From: Microbulbifer bruguierae
GTDB lineage: Bacteria > Pseudomonadota > Gammaproteobacteria > Pseudomonadales > Cellvibrionaceae
Reading direction: 5' to 3'
Length of the DNA stretch: 64,000 bases
Assembly (NCBI RefSeq): GCF_029869925.1
Contig: NZ_CP118605.1
Span: forward strand, 992,001 to 1,056,000
Below the pieces are notes generated by a model. The model did no database searches. It was not told the origin of the DNA and saw only the letters and a list, made by a program, of their open reading frames with translations. This document shows positions 1-8,128 of the stretch, piece by piece (the first letter of the stretch is position 1; each line of letters starts with the position of its first letter). The position numbers and the translations under genes were made by a program.

Positions 1-1
1 T

Positions 2-304
2 GCGATTAAATACAGTCCCTGCGGCGGCCGCGTAGCAGTGGAAATCCGGCACCGGCAGGAGCAGTGCGAAATTCAGGTCACGGATTCCGGCAACGGGGTA
101 CCAGAAGCTGAACTGAAAGCCATTTTCCGCCCCTTCTACCGCACTGATGAAGCGCGCAGCCGGGAAAGCGGCGGTTTTGGCCTGGGACTTGCCATCGCCC
201 AGCGTACGGTTGCCCAGCACCAGGGCACCCTGGAAGCATTCAACGCCAACGGTGCGGGGCTCAGTATCCGCCTTACCCTACCGTTATTGGACACCAGTTT
301 CTGA
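2..304 (+). CDS. Sensor histidine kinase, C-terminal ATPase part (cut by window start)
   Basis: This is the last 100 codons of a two-component sensor kinase; the open frame runs off the left edge. The visible part is the HATPase_c domain. It begins inside an N-box (AIKYSP), has a G1-box-like DSGNGVP, an F-box region (IFRPFYR) and the G2-box GGFGLGLAIA, and ends with the usual short beta-rich tail. Such kinases autophosphorylate a His in the missing upstream part and pass the phosphate to a response regulator, which would be expected just upstream. The FRPFYR and FGLGLAIA pattern resembles CpxA/BaeS-type membrane kinases, but the sensing domain is outside the window, so the signal cannot be named. 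Confidence 0.9.
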   Translation, partial: AIKYSPCGGRVAVEIRHRQEQCEIQVTDSGNGVPEAELKAIFRPFYRTDEARSRESGGFGLGLAIAQRTVAQHQGTLEAFNANGAGLSIRLTLPLLDTSF

Positions 305-503
305 TCCCCTCCCGGCGGGAACTCCCCCGCCGGATTACCCATCACCAGCTACCTGCCTCATGCCACCACTGGCGAAGCCCCACACCTGCCAGTACACTCC
401 AGAGCGAGGTATGCACCCGGTGCCGGCGGCGGCCTCTGCTTCCCGGCCCTGAAAAATTAACCGCACGCTGCGTGCGCCAATAACAGTGATCGGGGGATCC
501 GCC

Positions 504-1208
504 ATGCGCTGGATACTGTACATACTGATTTTTCTCGCCCTGCTGGTACTCGCCGGCTTCTTCTTTCCTCGCGTCGTCACCACAGAGCGCAGCGTTTACA
601 TCACTCAGCCGCCGGAGGCGGTGTTTCCCTACCTGAACAATTTCGAGAACTTCAATCAATGGTCTCCCTGGTACCAGATCGATCCCAACACCGAATATAC
701 CTTTGAGGGTGCGCCTGAAGGCAATGGCGCTGTGATGAAGTGGAAAAGTGAAAACCCCAATGTGGGCACCGGATCCCAGACGATCACCGCCAGTGAGCCC
801 TACTCCCGTGTCGCCACCGATCTGGACTTCGGCACCCACGGCAAAGCGCAAGCGGAGTTCAGGCTACAACCACAGGACGGCGGTACCAATGTGACCTGGT
901 CCTTTTCCTCCGACATGGGGGGCAGTCCGATCGCTCGCTGGATGGGCCTGATGGTGGCAAAAATGGTAGGGCAATCCTATGAGGACGGGTTGCAGAAACT
1001 AAAAACCCTGACGGAAACAGAAGGCCTTTCCGGTCAGGCAAACTCCCCAATTCCAGAAAATTTGTCGACGCCGGCCGAACCTAACACGATCCAACCGGAC
1101 ACCGTGGACCCCGGAATGGAAAATCAGATTATCGAGGGCGACGATATCGAGGTTCCGGATTCCGATGGCGACGCACTGGAGGAATTCGAACAGGAAGATC
1201 AGCCCTGA
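504..1208 (+). CDS. SRPBCC-family (polyketide cyclase-like) membrane-anchored protein
   Basis: The 234-residue product starts with a single membrane segment (about residues 2-22) followed by a START/SRPBCC-type fold: a PPEAVFPYLNNFENFNQWSPW stretch at about 35-55 is the typical opening of this family. The tail (about residues 180-234) is proline-rich and then strongly acidic (EGDDIEVPDSDGDALEEFEQ). I chose the ATG at 504 because GGGGGA lies at the right distance; an upstream GTG at 486 is in frame but has no ribosome-binding site. The family binds hydrophobic ligands, but no ligand or reaction can be assigned here. The long acidic tail is unlike the usual 160-180 residue members. Confidence 0.8.
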   Translation: MRWILYILIFLALLVLAGFFFPRVVTTERSVYITQPPEAVFPYLNNFENFNQWSPWYQIDPNTEYTFEGAPEGNGAVMKWKSENPNVGTGSQTITASEPYSRVATDLDFGTHGKAQAEFRLQPQDGGTNVTWSFSSDMGGSPIARWMGLMVAKMVGQSYEDGLQKLKTLTETEGLSGQANSPIPENLSTPAEPNTIQPDTVDPGMENQIIEGDDIEVPDSDGDALEEFEQEDQP

Positions 1209-1261
1209 CGGGCAGCTCTTCTGCTTTCTAGACAGGAAAAATTCGACAGGCAATATTCGCG

Positions 1262-2650
1262 CTACCACGTCAGTGAAGACGGCAGGCGCGGCGAGGACAG
1301 CAGTCGGGAAAATTTGTCCCAGCGCGCTTCTGGCGAATCGGAACCCTCTTCAACATACTGCTGGACCAGTTGTTTACCCCAGTTGTAATTGATCACATAG
1401 GCACCGTAGGCATCCACAAATTTCACCCGTTGCGCGGCCTTTTCCGGGCTCATGGCGGTGTATTTCTGAAACCTGTTCACCGCCTCCCTTTCTTCAATTT
1501 CACCGTCGATATACTGCCGCGCAACGATATTTTCTGCGAACTTCAATTTTGCGAGCAGAGACAGTACCCGCTGGTATTTTTCCGCACCCGCCGGATTCAG
1601 TCCCGCGAGGGGATAGAGAACATTTTTTTCAAATCGGGTTTTTTCGTCACCGGGAAAAGCGAGGTCGATTCCGTAATTGGCGCTGCCCTCCGCGATCAGG
1701 GATTGCGGGCTGAAAAGCGGATATACGCTGTACTCGACCCAGCCGCGATCTGCGACCAACTTCTGTTCGAGTAGTGCGTTGTAGGTGTGGTGGCCTGGAT
1801 ACCCCTCGTGGCAACCCAGATCAACCGCACGGTCGATATAGACAGGAAGTTCGCTATTAATCTGGATCAGGCTGTGGGATTTGCCCTGGTACCAGTTGTA
1901 ACCACTCCAGGGTTTGCCCTGTACATATTCCAGCTCGAAACTTTCGTTTGCGGGCAGCTGGATATGTGCGGCGGTGCGCGCTTTGCACTCTTTGATCGCG
2001 GCGTCGAACACTGCGGACAGTTTACTTTCCGGAATTCTGTATTGTTCCTGAAACTGCTGCACGCGAATATGTAGCGGTTCACTGCCCGGCAACTCTTTCT
2101 CCAGTGCCGCCAGTACCGGTTCGAATTCCGCGTACTGCTGCAGAGGCGGCTCGGTATCGTACAGGGCTTTCGCCTCCCGTTGGAAATTGCGATAACTGGC
2201 GTCGGCGATGTGGTGCGCGTGGGCGACAACCGCCCGCAGTTGTGTTTTCAGGTAGTGCGCGCGCAGGGTCTGCAAATCATCCGCAGGCTCGATTGTTTCC
2301 GGCAGTTTTGCCAGCAGCATTTCCGCGCGGCTCGCGAGCTCCGCCGGTGTCGCCTGGTCCGCTTCGGCTTCCGCTTTCCAACCCGCGGGGCCGTAATACG
2401 CATCTACATACGCTTTATCGTGCTTGCCGAGGGTCAGCACCAGCCGCACGTAGTCTTCAGCCAACGGATTCAACGCGGAGTCACTGTGGGGGTCTTCCGG
2501 CGCCACTGTATCGGGCCCAGTCGGACCCGGAGGATTCTCCCCTGCGCCACCACCCAACTTCCCGGCATTTCGCCCCTCATCTTGCCCGGCGCCGCAACCG
2601 CCCAGCAGTGAAAACAGCAGGCAGCCGCCAGCGATCATTATTCTTTTCAT
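1262..2650 (-). CDS. DUF885-family lipoprotein (putative metallopeptidase)
   Basis: The 462-residue protein begins with a lipoprotein signal peptide and lipobox (LLGGC, Cys at 19), so it is probably anchored to a membrane facing the periplasm. After a Gly/Pro-rich linker it shows DUF885 features, above all HEGYPGHH around residue 285, which resembles the zinc-binding HExxH region of gluzincin-like peptidases. DUF885 members are usually longer (about 550-600 residues) and are thought to be metallopeptidases; substrate unknown. The ATG follows GGGAGAAAGG. It stands alone on the minus strand, convergent with the SRPBCC gene and just downstream of the LysR gene on the same strand. Confidence 0.8.
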   Translation of the reverse strand: MKRIMIAGGCLLFSLLGGCGAGQDEGRNAGKLGGGAGENPPGPTGPDTVAPEDPHSDSALNPLAEDYVRLVLTLGKHDKAYVDAYYGPAGWKAEAEADQATPAELASRAEMLLAKLPETIEPADDLQTLRAHYLKTQLRAVVAHAHHIADASYRNFQREAKALYDTEPPLQQYAEFEPVLAALEKELPGSEPLHIRVQQFQEQYRIPESKLSAVFDAAIKECKARTAAHIQLPANESFELEYVQGKPWSGYNWYQGKSHSLIQINSELPVYIDRAVDLGCHEGYPGHHTYNALLEQKLVADRGWVEYSVYPLFSPQSLIAEGSANYGIDLAFPGDEKTRFEKNVLYPLAGLNPAGAEKYQRVLSLLAKLKFAENIVARQYIDGEIEEREAVNRFQKYTAMSPEKAAQRVKFVDAYGAYVINYNWGKQLVQQYVEEGSDSPEARWDKFSRLLSSPRLPSSLTW

Positions 2651-2716
2651 TGCCTTTCTCCCGGTCGATTTCCACGTGTTCGAATTGATGGGCTACAAAC
2701 CACGATCTTAGTCGAT

Positions 2717-3628
2717 TCAAGGTTTTACACCGATGTGGGGCGGCAGACGGGCCAGCTGCCGCTTGATCCACTCGAGAAACAACTGCACCTTGCGTGTGCG
2801 ATGCATATCCCGGTGTGTCACCAGCCACAGGTTCGTGCGCCATTCCGCGGGCGGCTCAATCATCCGCAACAACCCCGGGCGCGCTTCCGCGCACCAGCTG
2901 TGCAGGGCAGCAATCCCGACCCCGCAGCGGGCGGCATCTTCGAACCCGGAAAACTCATTGCAGCGGAACACGATCTGCTCCTCCGGCACCTGCCGGGCAA
3001 GCCAGTCCAGGCTGGGAATGAAATCGTAGGTTTCCACCGGTGCGATAAACCGGTGCCCGGACAGATCGTCGCGACTTTTCAGCGGCCCGCACTCGCGCAA
3101 ATAAGCCTCGGAAGCGTACAAGGTGTTCTGCAGGGATACGCCGGGCTGTACCACATAATCTGGCTCTGTGGGCTTGGCCCCCGGGCGGATGCCGATATGC
3201 GCCTCGCCGTGCTCCAGTCGCAGATGGCGGCGATCCGCCACCAGCTGTAACCGCACCTGGGGATTCTCGAGCTGAAACCCGCGCATTATCGGCATCAGCT
3301 GTGGGATCAGGGTATTGACGGTGGTAATGATCAGGGTGCCCTGGAGTGTTTCATCCACCCCCTGCATCCTGCCCACCAGCAGGTCCAGCTGGTCCTGCAT
3401 GTTTTCTGCCGCACCCATCAATAGCTGTCCGGCCTCGGTAGGCACATAACCCCGGGGATGACGGATGAACAGGCGGGTTTTCAGCGCTTTTTCCAAGGCA
3501 TCGATACGCCGCAACACGGTAGAGTGCGAGACGTCCAGCTCCAGTGCCGCACCCGAGAGGGTACCGGCGCGCGCCACCGCCAGTGCATAGTGCAGATTGT
3601 TCCAGTCCTTGACCGAATTACCGGGCAT
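2717..3628 (-). CDS. LysR-family transcriptional regulator
   Basis: This is a 303-residue LysR regulator of normal length. An N-terminal winged helix-turn-helix (about residues 8-65; ALAVARAGTLSGAALELDVSHSTVLRRI) is followed by a periplasmic-binding-protein-like effector domain. The start ATG at 3628 sits behind a strong GAGGAGG site. The gene is divergent from the FMN reductase at 3818 with 189 bases between them, the classic arrangement in which a LysR protein controls the neighbouring gene, so the reductase is its likeliest target. The effector is unknown. Confidence 0.92.
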   Translation of the reverse strand: MPGNSVKDWNNLHYALAVARAGTLSGAALELDVSHSTVLRRIDALEKALKTRLFIRHPRGYVPTEAGQLLMGAAENMQDQLDLLVGRMQGVDETLQGTLIITTVNTLIPQLMPIMRGFQLENPQVRLQLVADRRHLRLEHGEAHIGIRPGAKPTEPDYVVQPGVSLQNTLYASEAYLRECGPLKSRDDLSGHRFIAPVETYDFIPSLDWLARQVPEEQIVFRCNEFSGFEDAARCGVGIAALHSWCAEARPGLLRMIEPPAEWRTNLWLVTHRDMHRTRKVQLFLEWIKRQLARLPPHIGVKP

Positions 3629-3817
3629 CCGGGCCTCCTCGCGTTATCCAAGCGAAGGCGAATCTACCCCCACTTCCGCGTCTGTGCAAATACGCACAGA
3701 ACCGTTGCAGATCTTCTATTTCTGTCCCCCCGCAGATCGCGCACAATGGGCCCCATCACCGTGACCGCAATTCCGCGACCGACCGAGTGGCCGCGCGCAA
3801 GTATCAGAGGAAACATC

Positions 3818-4393
3818 ATGAGCAACCAACGCAAACCCCGCCTGCTGGCACTTGCCGGCAGCCTGCGCCAGGATTCCTGGAACCGCCAACTGGCCGCCGC
3901 CGCCGCACAGATGGCCCGGGATTCTGGCGCAGAGGTAGTGGAAGTGAACCTGCGGGACTACCCCCTGCCCCTGTTTGATGAAGACATCGAAGCCGCCGGG
4001 GTGCCGGAGCTGGTGAGCCGGCTGAAGGACCTGTTCGCCAGCGCGGATGGCCTATTGATTGCAAGTCCCGAATACAACGGCTCTGTCACCGCGGCATTGA
4101 AAAACCTGATCGACTGGGTATCTCGCCCGGACGGGCAGTACGGCCGCGCGGAAGTGTTTCAGGGTCGCCGTGCCGCGCTCTTCGCGACCTCGCCCGGCGG
4201 CCTTGGCGGCATGCGCGGGCTCAACCATCTGCGGGACATTCTGCAGCCTCTGGGCACATGGATCGCGCCGACAATGCTGGCAGTTCCCGCCTCAATGAAG
4301 GTGTTTGATGCAGAAGGTAATCTGGTGGACGAAGGCGCCAGGAATCAGCTGCACAGCCTGGTGGAACAAACTCTGGCCGCCATTATCGTCTAA
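3818..4393 (+). CDS. NAD(P)H-dependent FMN reductase (ChrR/YieF-like)
   Basis: The 191-residue flavodoxin-like protein carries the family's phosphate-binding loop (AGSLRQDSWNRQLA, about residues 11-24) and the flavin-contact motif SPEYNGSVTAALKN (about 80-93). Members reduce quinones, chromate or azo compounds with NAD(P)H and use FMN. I chose the ATG at 3818 because the family starts just before the LALAGSLR strand; the frame is open upstream to 3458 but that extension overlaps the LysR gene and looks non-coding. It probably forms a regulator/target pair with the divergent LysR gene and may serve oxidative-stress defence. Confidence 0.87.
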   Translation: MSNQRKPRLLALAGSLRQDSWNRQLAAAAAQMARDSGAEVVEVNLRDYPLPLFDEDIEAAGVPELVSRLKDLFASADGLLIASPEYNGSVTAALKNLIDWVSRPDGQYGRAEVFQGRRAALFATSPGGLGGMRGLNHLRDILQPLGTWIAPTMLAVPASMKVFDAEGNLVDEGARNQLHSLVEQTLAAIIV

Positions 4394-4412
4394 CGAATCT
4401 TTGTGATCTGGT

Positions 4413-4428
4413 GAGGGCGAAAGCCCTC
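4413..4428. terminator. Short hairpin between convergent genes
   Basis: A perfect 6-bp stem (GAGGGC / GCCCTC) with a GAAA tetraloop sits 20 bases after the reductase stop and is followed by a weak pyrimidine run. It could end transcription of the reductase and, from the other side, of the K+ channel gene. The T-run is poor, so efficiency is doubtful. Confidence 0.45.
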
Positions 4429-4452
4429 CTTTGTCTCTCCCTCCTCCATCTC

Positions 4453-4890
4453 TCAGCCCTCTTCCTCGTACTGCCGCCAGTATCGCTGCATCTTCAGGAA
4501 CAGGAAGGAAGCGGTCCAGGTAATCAGCACCAGGCCGGTAAGCGCTTCAAGTCCGGCGGTAAAACGCAACTCGCCATGGGGCTCGACGTCACCAAAGCCA
4601 AGCGACGTATAGGTGGTGAAGGAAAAGTAGGCGCAGTCGATCAGGGTACCGTTGAAATTGCCCGTGAGGCTGCCGAAGTTCGGCGAGTGGTACATAAAAT
4701 AATAGCCAAGCGCAAACATCCAGATTTCAGCGATATGGCCGATAAGCGCCCCGAAAACGCCAATCAGAACCCCGGGGTTGCGCCGCAGCTTCAGTTTGTG
4801 CCCCAGTTTGAACAGCCCGTTCAACACCTCGTGATGAATCACGACGGCCATCGCTACCAGCAGGCTGTTAATAAAAAATGTGAGCACCAT
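4453..4890 (-). CDS. Small two-TM potassium channel-family protein
   Basis: The 145-residue membrane protein has hydrophobic segments at about 3-20, 41-63 and 105-130 and a pore loop at about 90-100 with TSLGFGD, matching the K+ selectivity filter TxGFGD of the Ion_trans_2 family. There is no RCK/TrkA-N domain, so it would be an ungated or simply gated inner-membrane cation channel. It is the last gene of a minus-strand run (GMC oxidoreductase, rlmA, tadA), starting 16 bases after the tadA stop; co-transcription is likely but a functional link is not obvious. Confidence 0.85.
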   Translation of the reverse strand: MVLTFFINSLLVAMAVVIHHEVLNGLFKLGHKLKLRRNPGVLIGVFGALIGHIAEIWMFALGYYFMYHSPNFGSLTGNFNGTLIDCAYFSFTTYTSLGFGDVEPHGELRFTAGLEALTGLVLITWTASFLFLKMQRYWRQYEEEG

Positions 4891-4906
4891 GTCCGGGTAA
4901 TTCGAG

Positions 4907-5362
4907 TCAGCGTCGTTTCTGGAAAAAATCCTTTACCAATGCGCCGGCCTCGTCCTGCATGACCCCGGCTTCCACCTGGATTTTGTGATTAAAAAAAGTC
5001 TGATCCGCCAGTTTTAGCTGACTTGCCACCACTCCGGCACGGGGCTCTGCCGCGCCGTACACCAGTCGGGTAATGCGCGCATGCACCAGGGTGCCGAAAC
5101 ACATGGTACAGGGTTCGATGGTGACATACAGCGTGGCGCCCGGCAGGCGGTAATTATTTTGCTGTCGGGCGGCGGCGCGCAGGGCTACCACTTCCGCATG
5201 GGCGCTGGGGTCCGACGAGGTGATCGGCTGGTTGTAGCCTTCCCCGATAACCTTCCCATCCAGTACCACAACGGCGCCCACCGGAACCTCACCCAGCTCC
5301 GCCCCCCTGGCAGCCAGTTCCAGCGCACGCTGCATATACATAAAATCCCGCGGCGTTGCCAA
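4907..5362 (-). CDS. tadA: tRNA-specific adenosine-34 deaminase TadA
   Basis: TadA deaminates adenosine to inosine at the wobble position of tRNA-Arg(ACG). The 151-residue product has the deaminase zinc motif HAEVVALR (His and catalytic Glu at about 57-59) and PCTMCFG (two zinc Cys at about 88 and 91), with the N-terminal GEVPVGAVVV strand. The start is a TTG at 5362, supported by GGAGAGAG upstream; ATG codons at 5341 and 5335 are weaker alternatives because the usual N-terminal helix would be shortened. It follows rlmA by 18 bases. Confidence 0.94.
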   Translation of the reverse strand: MATPRDFMYMQRALELAARGAELGEVPVGAVVVLDGKVIGEGYNQPITSSDPSAHAEVVALRAAARQQNNYRLPGATLYVTIEPCTMCFGTLVHARITRLVYGAAEPRAGVVASQLKLADQTFFNHKIQVEAGVMQDEAGALVKDFFQKRR

Positions 5363-5380
5363 ACCACTCTCTCCGGTTGT

Positions 5381-6193
5381 TTATTGTTTTTCAGCAAAAC
5401 GGCGCAGCAGGAAATCTGCCTCCAGCTGCAACGCATCCCGTTGTTCCAACGACTGGCGAACCTCACTGCGGCCCTTCCAGGCAAACGGTGTCATGGAAAG
5501 AAAATCGTGCACCCGTTCATTGCCCTCGATATCCAGGGCGAAAGCACAGCGCATTTCATTCAACAGTTCAAAGCCTTCCAGCAGGGGCGGCGTCTGGTGC
5601 TGCTGCGGACTATCGTACAGTTCAGCTTTGAGACTCCAAAGATGCTCCGGCCCCGGCGAAACGTCCAGCAATATGCCGCCCGGTTTCAGCACTCGGGCCA
5701 GCTCCTCTGCGGGCCCGGGAGCGAACACCCGCAGCACGGCATCCACGCTCTTGTCAGCGACCGGCAGGTGGTAACTACTGGCTACGGCAAAGTGTGCTTG
5801 CCGCTGTTTTTTTGCCGCCAGCCGCACACCCGCTTTGGCGATATCGACTCCGTACAACTGTTCTGCGGCCCAGCCGCGCTCCAGTATCTGGCGACCGTAA
5901 TAGCCCTCACCGCACCCCACGTCCAGTAAAACCGCGGAGCGGTCGAGGGATATATCAGCAAACAGTGCAGCAATGGCGTCCACCAGCGGAAGATAGTGCC
6001 CGGCCTCCAGAAATCGACGTCGCGCCTGCAACATTTCCGGCGAATCCCCGGGCTCTCGACTGTGTTTCTGCTGCACCGGCAGCAAGTTGACGTAACCCTC
6101 TTTCGCGCGATCAAAACTGTGGCCATGGGCACAGCGCCAACTTTGTGATTCGGATTCCAGTTTTTCGCAACAAAGGGGACACTGCCAGATCAT
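5381..6193 (-). CDS. rlmA: 23S rRNA (guanine-N1)-methyltransferase RlmA-like
   Basis: The 270-residue protein has an N-terminal zinc finger (CPLCCEKL ... CAHGHSFD, residues 5-28) followed by a Rossmann SAM-binding domain with [13 protein letters not shown] (about 88-100), the exact architecture and length of RlmA/TlrB enzymes that methylate a guanine in helix 35 of 23S rRNA. I chose the ATG at 6193 because the zinc finger begins at residue 5 and the ATG overlaps the stop of the upstream oxidoreductase gene by four bases (ATGA), implying translational coupling. Confidence 0.92.
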   Translation of the reverse strand: MIWQCPLCCEKLESESQSWRCAHGHSFDRAKEGYVNLLPVQQKHSREPGDSPEMLQARRRFLEAGHYLPLVDAIAALFADISLDRSAVLLDVGCGEGYYGRQILERGWAAEQLYGVDIAKAGVRLAAKKQRQAHFAVASSYHLPVADKSVDAVLRVFAPGPAEELARVLKPGGILLDVSPGPEHLWSLKAELYDSPQQHQTPPLLEGFELLNEMRCAFALDIEGNERVHDFLSMTPFAWKGRSEVRQSLEQRDALQLEADFLLRRFAEKQ

Positions 6194-7818
6194 GCGCTTT
6201 CGCTGATTTCCCGCGGTTGTTTGAGATTGGATTTTTTGAGGATCATTTCTGCAGCTTTTTCCGCAATGGCGATGACGGGCCCATTGGTATTGCCGCTGAT
6301 AAGGGTGGGCATTATGGACGCATCCACTACCCGCAGTCCATTTACCCCGTGTACACACAGCTCACTGTCCACCACCGCATCCTCGTCCGGCCCCATTTTG
6401 CAAGTTCCCACCGGATGGTAAATGGTCTCTGCGTTCTGCCGAATGAATTGCTCTATGGCTTCCCGGGACGTCAAGGCATCACCTGGATTCCACCAGCGTT
6501 TGTGCAGATGCTTGAGATCGGCCTGTAGGATAATCTCCTGCGCCATCTCAAAGCCCTCCAACAATACTTGCAGATCCTCTGGCGCACTCAAGTAATTGGG
6601 CTGGAGCACCGGCAATGCTTCCGGGTCCCGCGAAGCGAGCGTAATGCGCCCGCGACTTTTAGGCCGCAGGGCGCAGGCATGCAGTGAATAGCCATTGCCG
6701 GGCCGCTTGTCGAGCCCGTGCTTGAAAAGCGGCACCGCGCTCAAATGAAATTGGATATCGGGAAAAGCACCGGCAAGGCTGGAGGAAGCAAAACCACCAG
6801 CTTCCGCCACATTATTGGTGAGCATACCGCGGTTGAGCAGCAGATATTCCGGCAAATGCAGGGCCGCTTTCAACTTTGGCAGCAACCCGTCGTTAAAGCC
6901 CACCGTTCGGTTGGTTTCCACCACCTGGGTGATATCCAGATGATCCTGCAGATTCTGTCCCACCCCCGGAAGGGGGCACTGGGGCACAATACCGAGCTTT
7001 TTCAGGTCGGCTTCCGGCCCAATGCCGGAAAGCAATAACAGCTGCGGGGACTGAATTGCCCCCGCACACAGGATGACCTCCTTGTTGGCCACAATGCGCT
7101 GCCCGTTGACCAGCTCGACGGCACAGACGCGATCCCCCTTGAGCTCGAGCCGTGCAGCGCGGGTACTGGTATAAATACTGAGGTTGGGGCGATTCTTGAC
7201 CGGATAGATATAGGCGGTTGCGGCGGAGCAGCGGCGACCGTGCTTCTGGGTAACCTGATAAAAACCGACGCCGTTTTGCTGGTAGCCATTAAAGTCGTGG
7301 TTGAGCCTGTGCCCGGCACTCTGCGCCGCCCGCACAAACGCCTGCCCGGCGGCAGATTTCCATTTCAGATCGGAAACCGCCAGCGGTCCATAGCCGCTGT
7401 GATAGGCATCGCTGCCGCGCTGGTTGCCCTCCGCCAATAGAAAATACGGCAATATTCCCTGCCAGCCCCATCCCGGGTTGCCCGCCCTCTCCCAGGCGTC
7501 GTAATCACCGGGGTTACCCCGGGTATAAATCATCGCATTGATCGCACTACTGCCCCCAAGCACCCGCCCCCGCGGCCAGAACAGGCGCCGGTTGTCGAGC
7601 TGTGACTGGGGCTCGGTGTAGTGGTGGAGGTTAAAACGCGTACCCGGCAACAGGTAGCCAATGCCGACGGGCATCTGCAGCATCAGGCTGTGATCGGAGG
7701 GGCCGGATTCCAGCAGGCAAACACGGTTCTGCTCATCTTCACTCAGGCGGTTGGCGAGCACGCACCCCGCCGATCCTCCGCCGACAATCACATAGTCGTA
7801 GACCTTGCTCCGCCCCAT
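6190..7818 (-). CDS. GMC-family FAD-dependent oxidoreductase (choline/alcohol dehydrogenase type)
   Basis: The product (542 residues from the ATG at 7818) has the N-terminal FAD Rossmann motif [19 protein letters not shown], the GMC signature [18 protein letters not shown] (about 80-97) and the C-terminal active-site region with [10 protein letters not shown] and, about 40 residues later, [16 protein letters not shown], giving the His/Asn pair. GMC enzymes oxidise choline, alcohols or polyols. There is no signal peptide, so it acts in the cytoplasm. The ATG at 7818 is preceded by AGGGA; an ATG at 7827 and a TTG at 7875 lie in frame upstream. It heads the minus-strand run with rlmA, with which it overlaps. 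Specificity (BetA- or AlkJ-like) cannot be decided. Confidence 0.88.
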   Translation of the reverse strand: MGRSKVYDYVIVGGGSAGCVLANRLSEDEQNRVCLLESGPSDHSLMLQMPVGIGYLLPGTRFNLHHYTEPQSQLDNRRLFWPRGRVLGGSSAINAMIYTRGNPGDYDAWERAGNPGWGWQGILPYFLLAEGNQRGSDAYHSGYGPLAVSDLKWKSAAGQAFVRAAQSAGHRLNHDFNGYQQNGVGFYQVTQKHGRRCSAATAYIYPVKNRPNLSIYTSTRAARLELKGDRVCAVELVNGQRIVANKEVILCAGAIQSPQLLLLSGIGPEADLKKLGIVPQCPLPGVGQNLQDHLDITQVVETNRTVGFNDGLLPKLKAALHLPEYLLLNRGMLTNNVAEAGGFASSSLAGAFPDIQFHLSAVPLFKHGLDKRPGNGYSLHACALRPKSRGRITLASRDPEALPVLQPNYLSAPEDLQVLLEGFEMAQEIILQADLKHLHKRWWNPGDALTSREAIEQFIRQNAETIYHPVGTCKMGPDEDAVVDSELCVHGVNGLRVVDASIMPTLISGNTNGPVIAIAEKAAEMILKKSNLKQPREISESA

Positions 7819-8128
7819 CGCTGCCATCCCTGTTGTATGTCTGCAGTGTTTGTCTGCGCTGTTTGTCTGCGGCAATCGACAATCCCACCACGGAAATTTC
7901 CGTGAAGCAATTGTAGCTTTCCGGGGTGTTGAACCGGGTATCAGCTGGTCGGGAACAACGGGATTGCCCGCGGGGCTGGCATCAAAAGATCGGTGGAAGC
8001 CTGGCTTAGTATTGTTCAGAACTCTTGAGGAGCGTTTAGGCCTGCTCCGGACTATGCGGAACGATTCGGGGAAGGGAAGTCCGTGAAAGCCCCGATAAAC
8101 AGAGCTCCCACGGAAGAGAATTGCGTCT
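7819..8128. other. 310-base gap, no gene seen
   Basis: It lies between the start of the GMC oxidoreductase gene and the stop of the GH20 gene, both on the minus strand, so it should hold the 3' end of the GH20 transcript and the promoter of the oxidoreductase operon. I see only short unsupported open frames, no strong hairpin with a T-run, and no clear promoter. Confidence 0.5.
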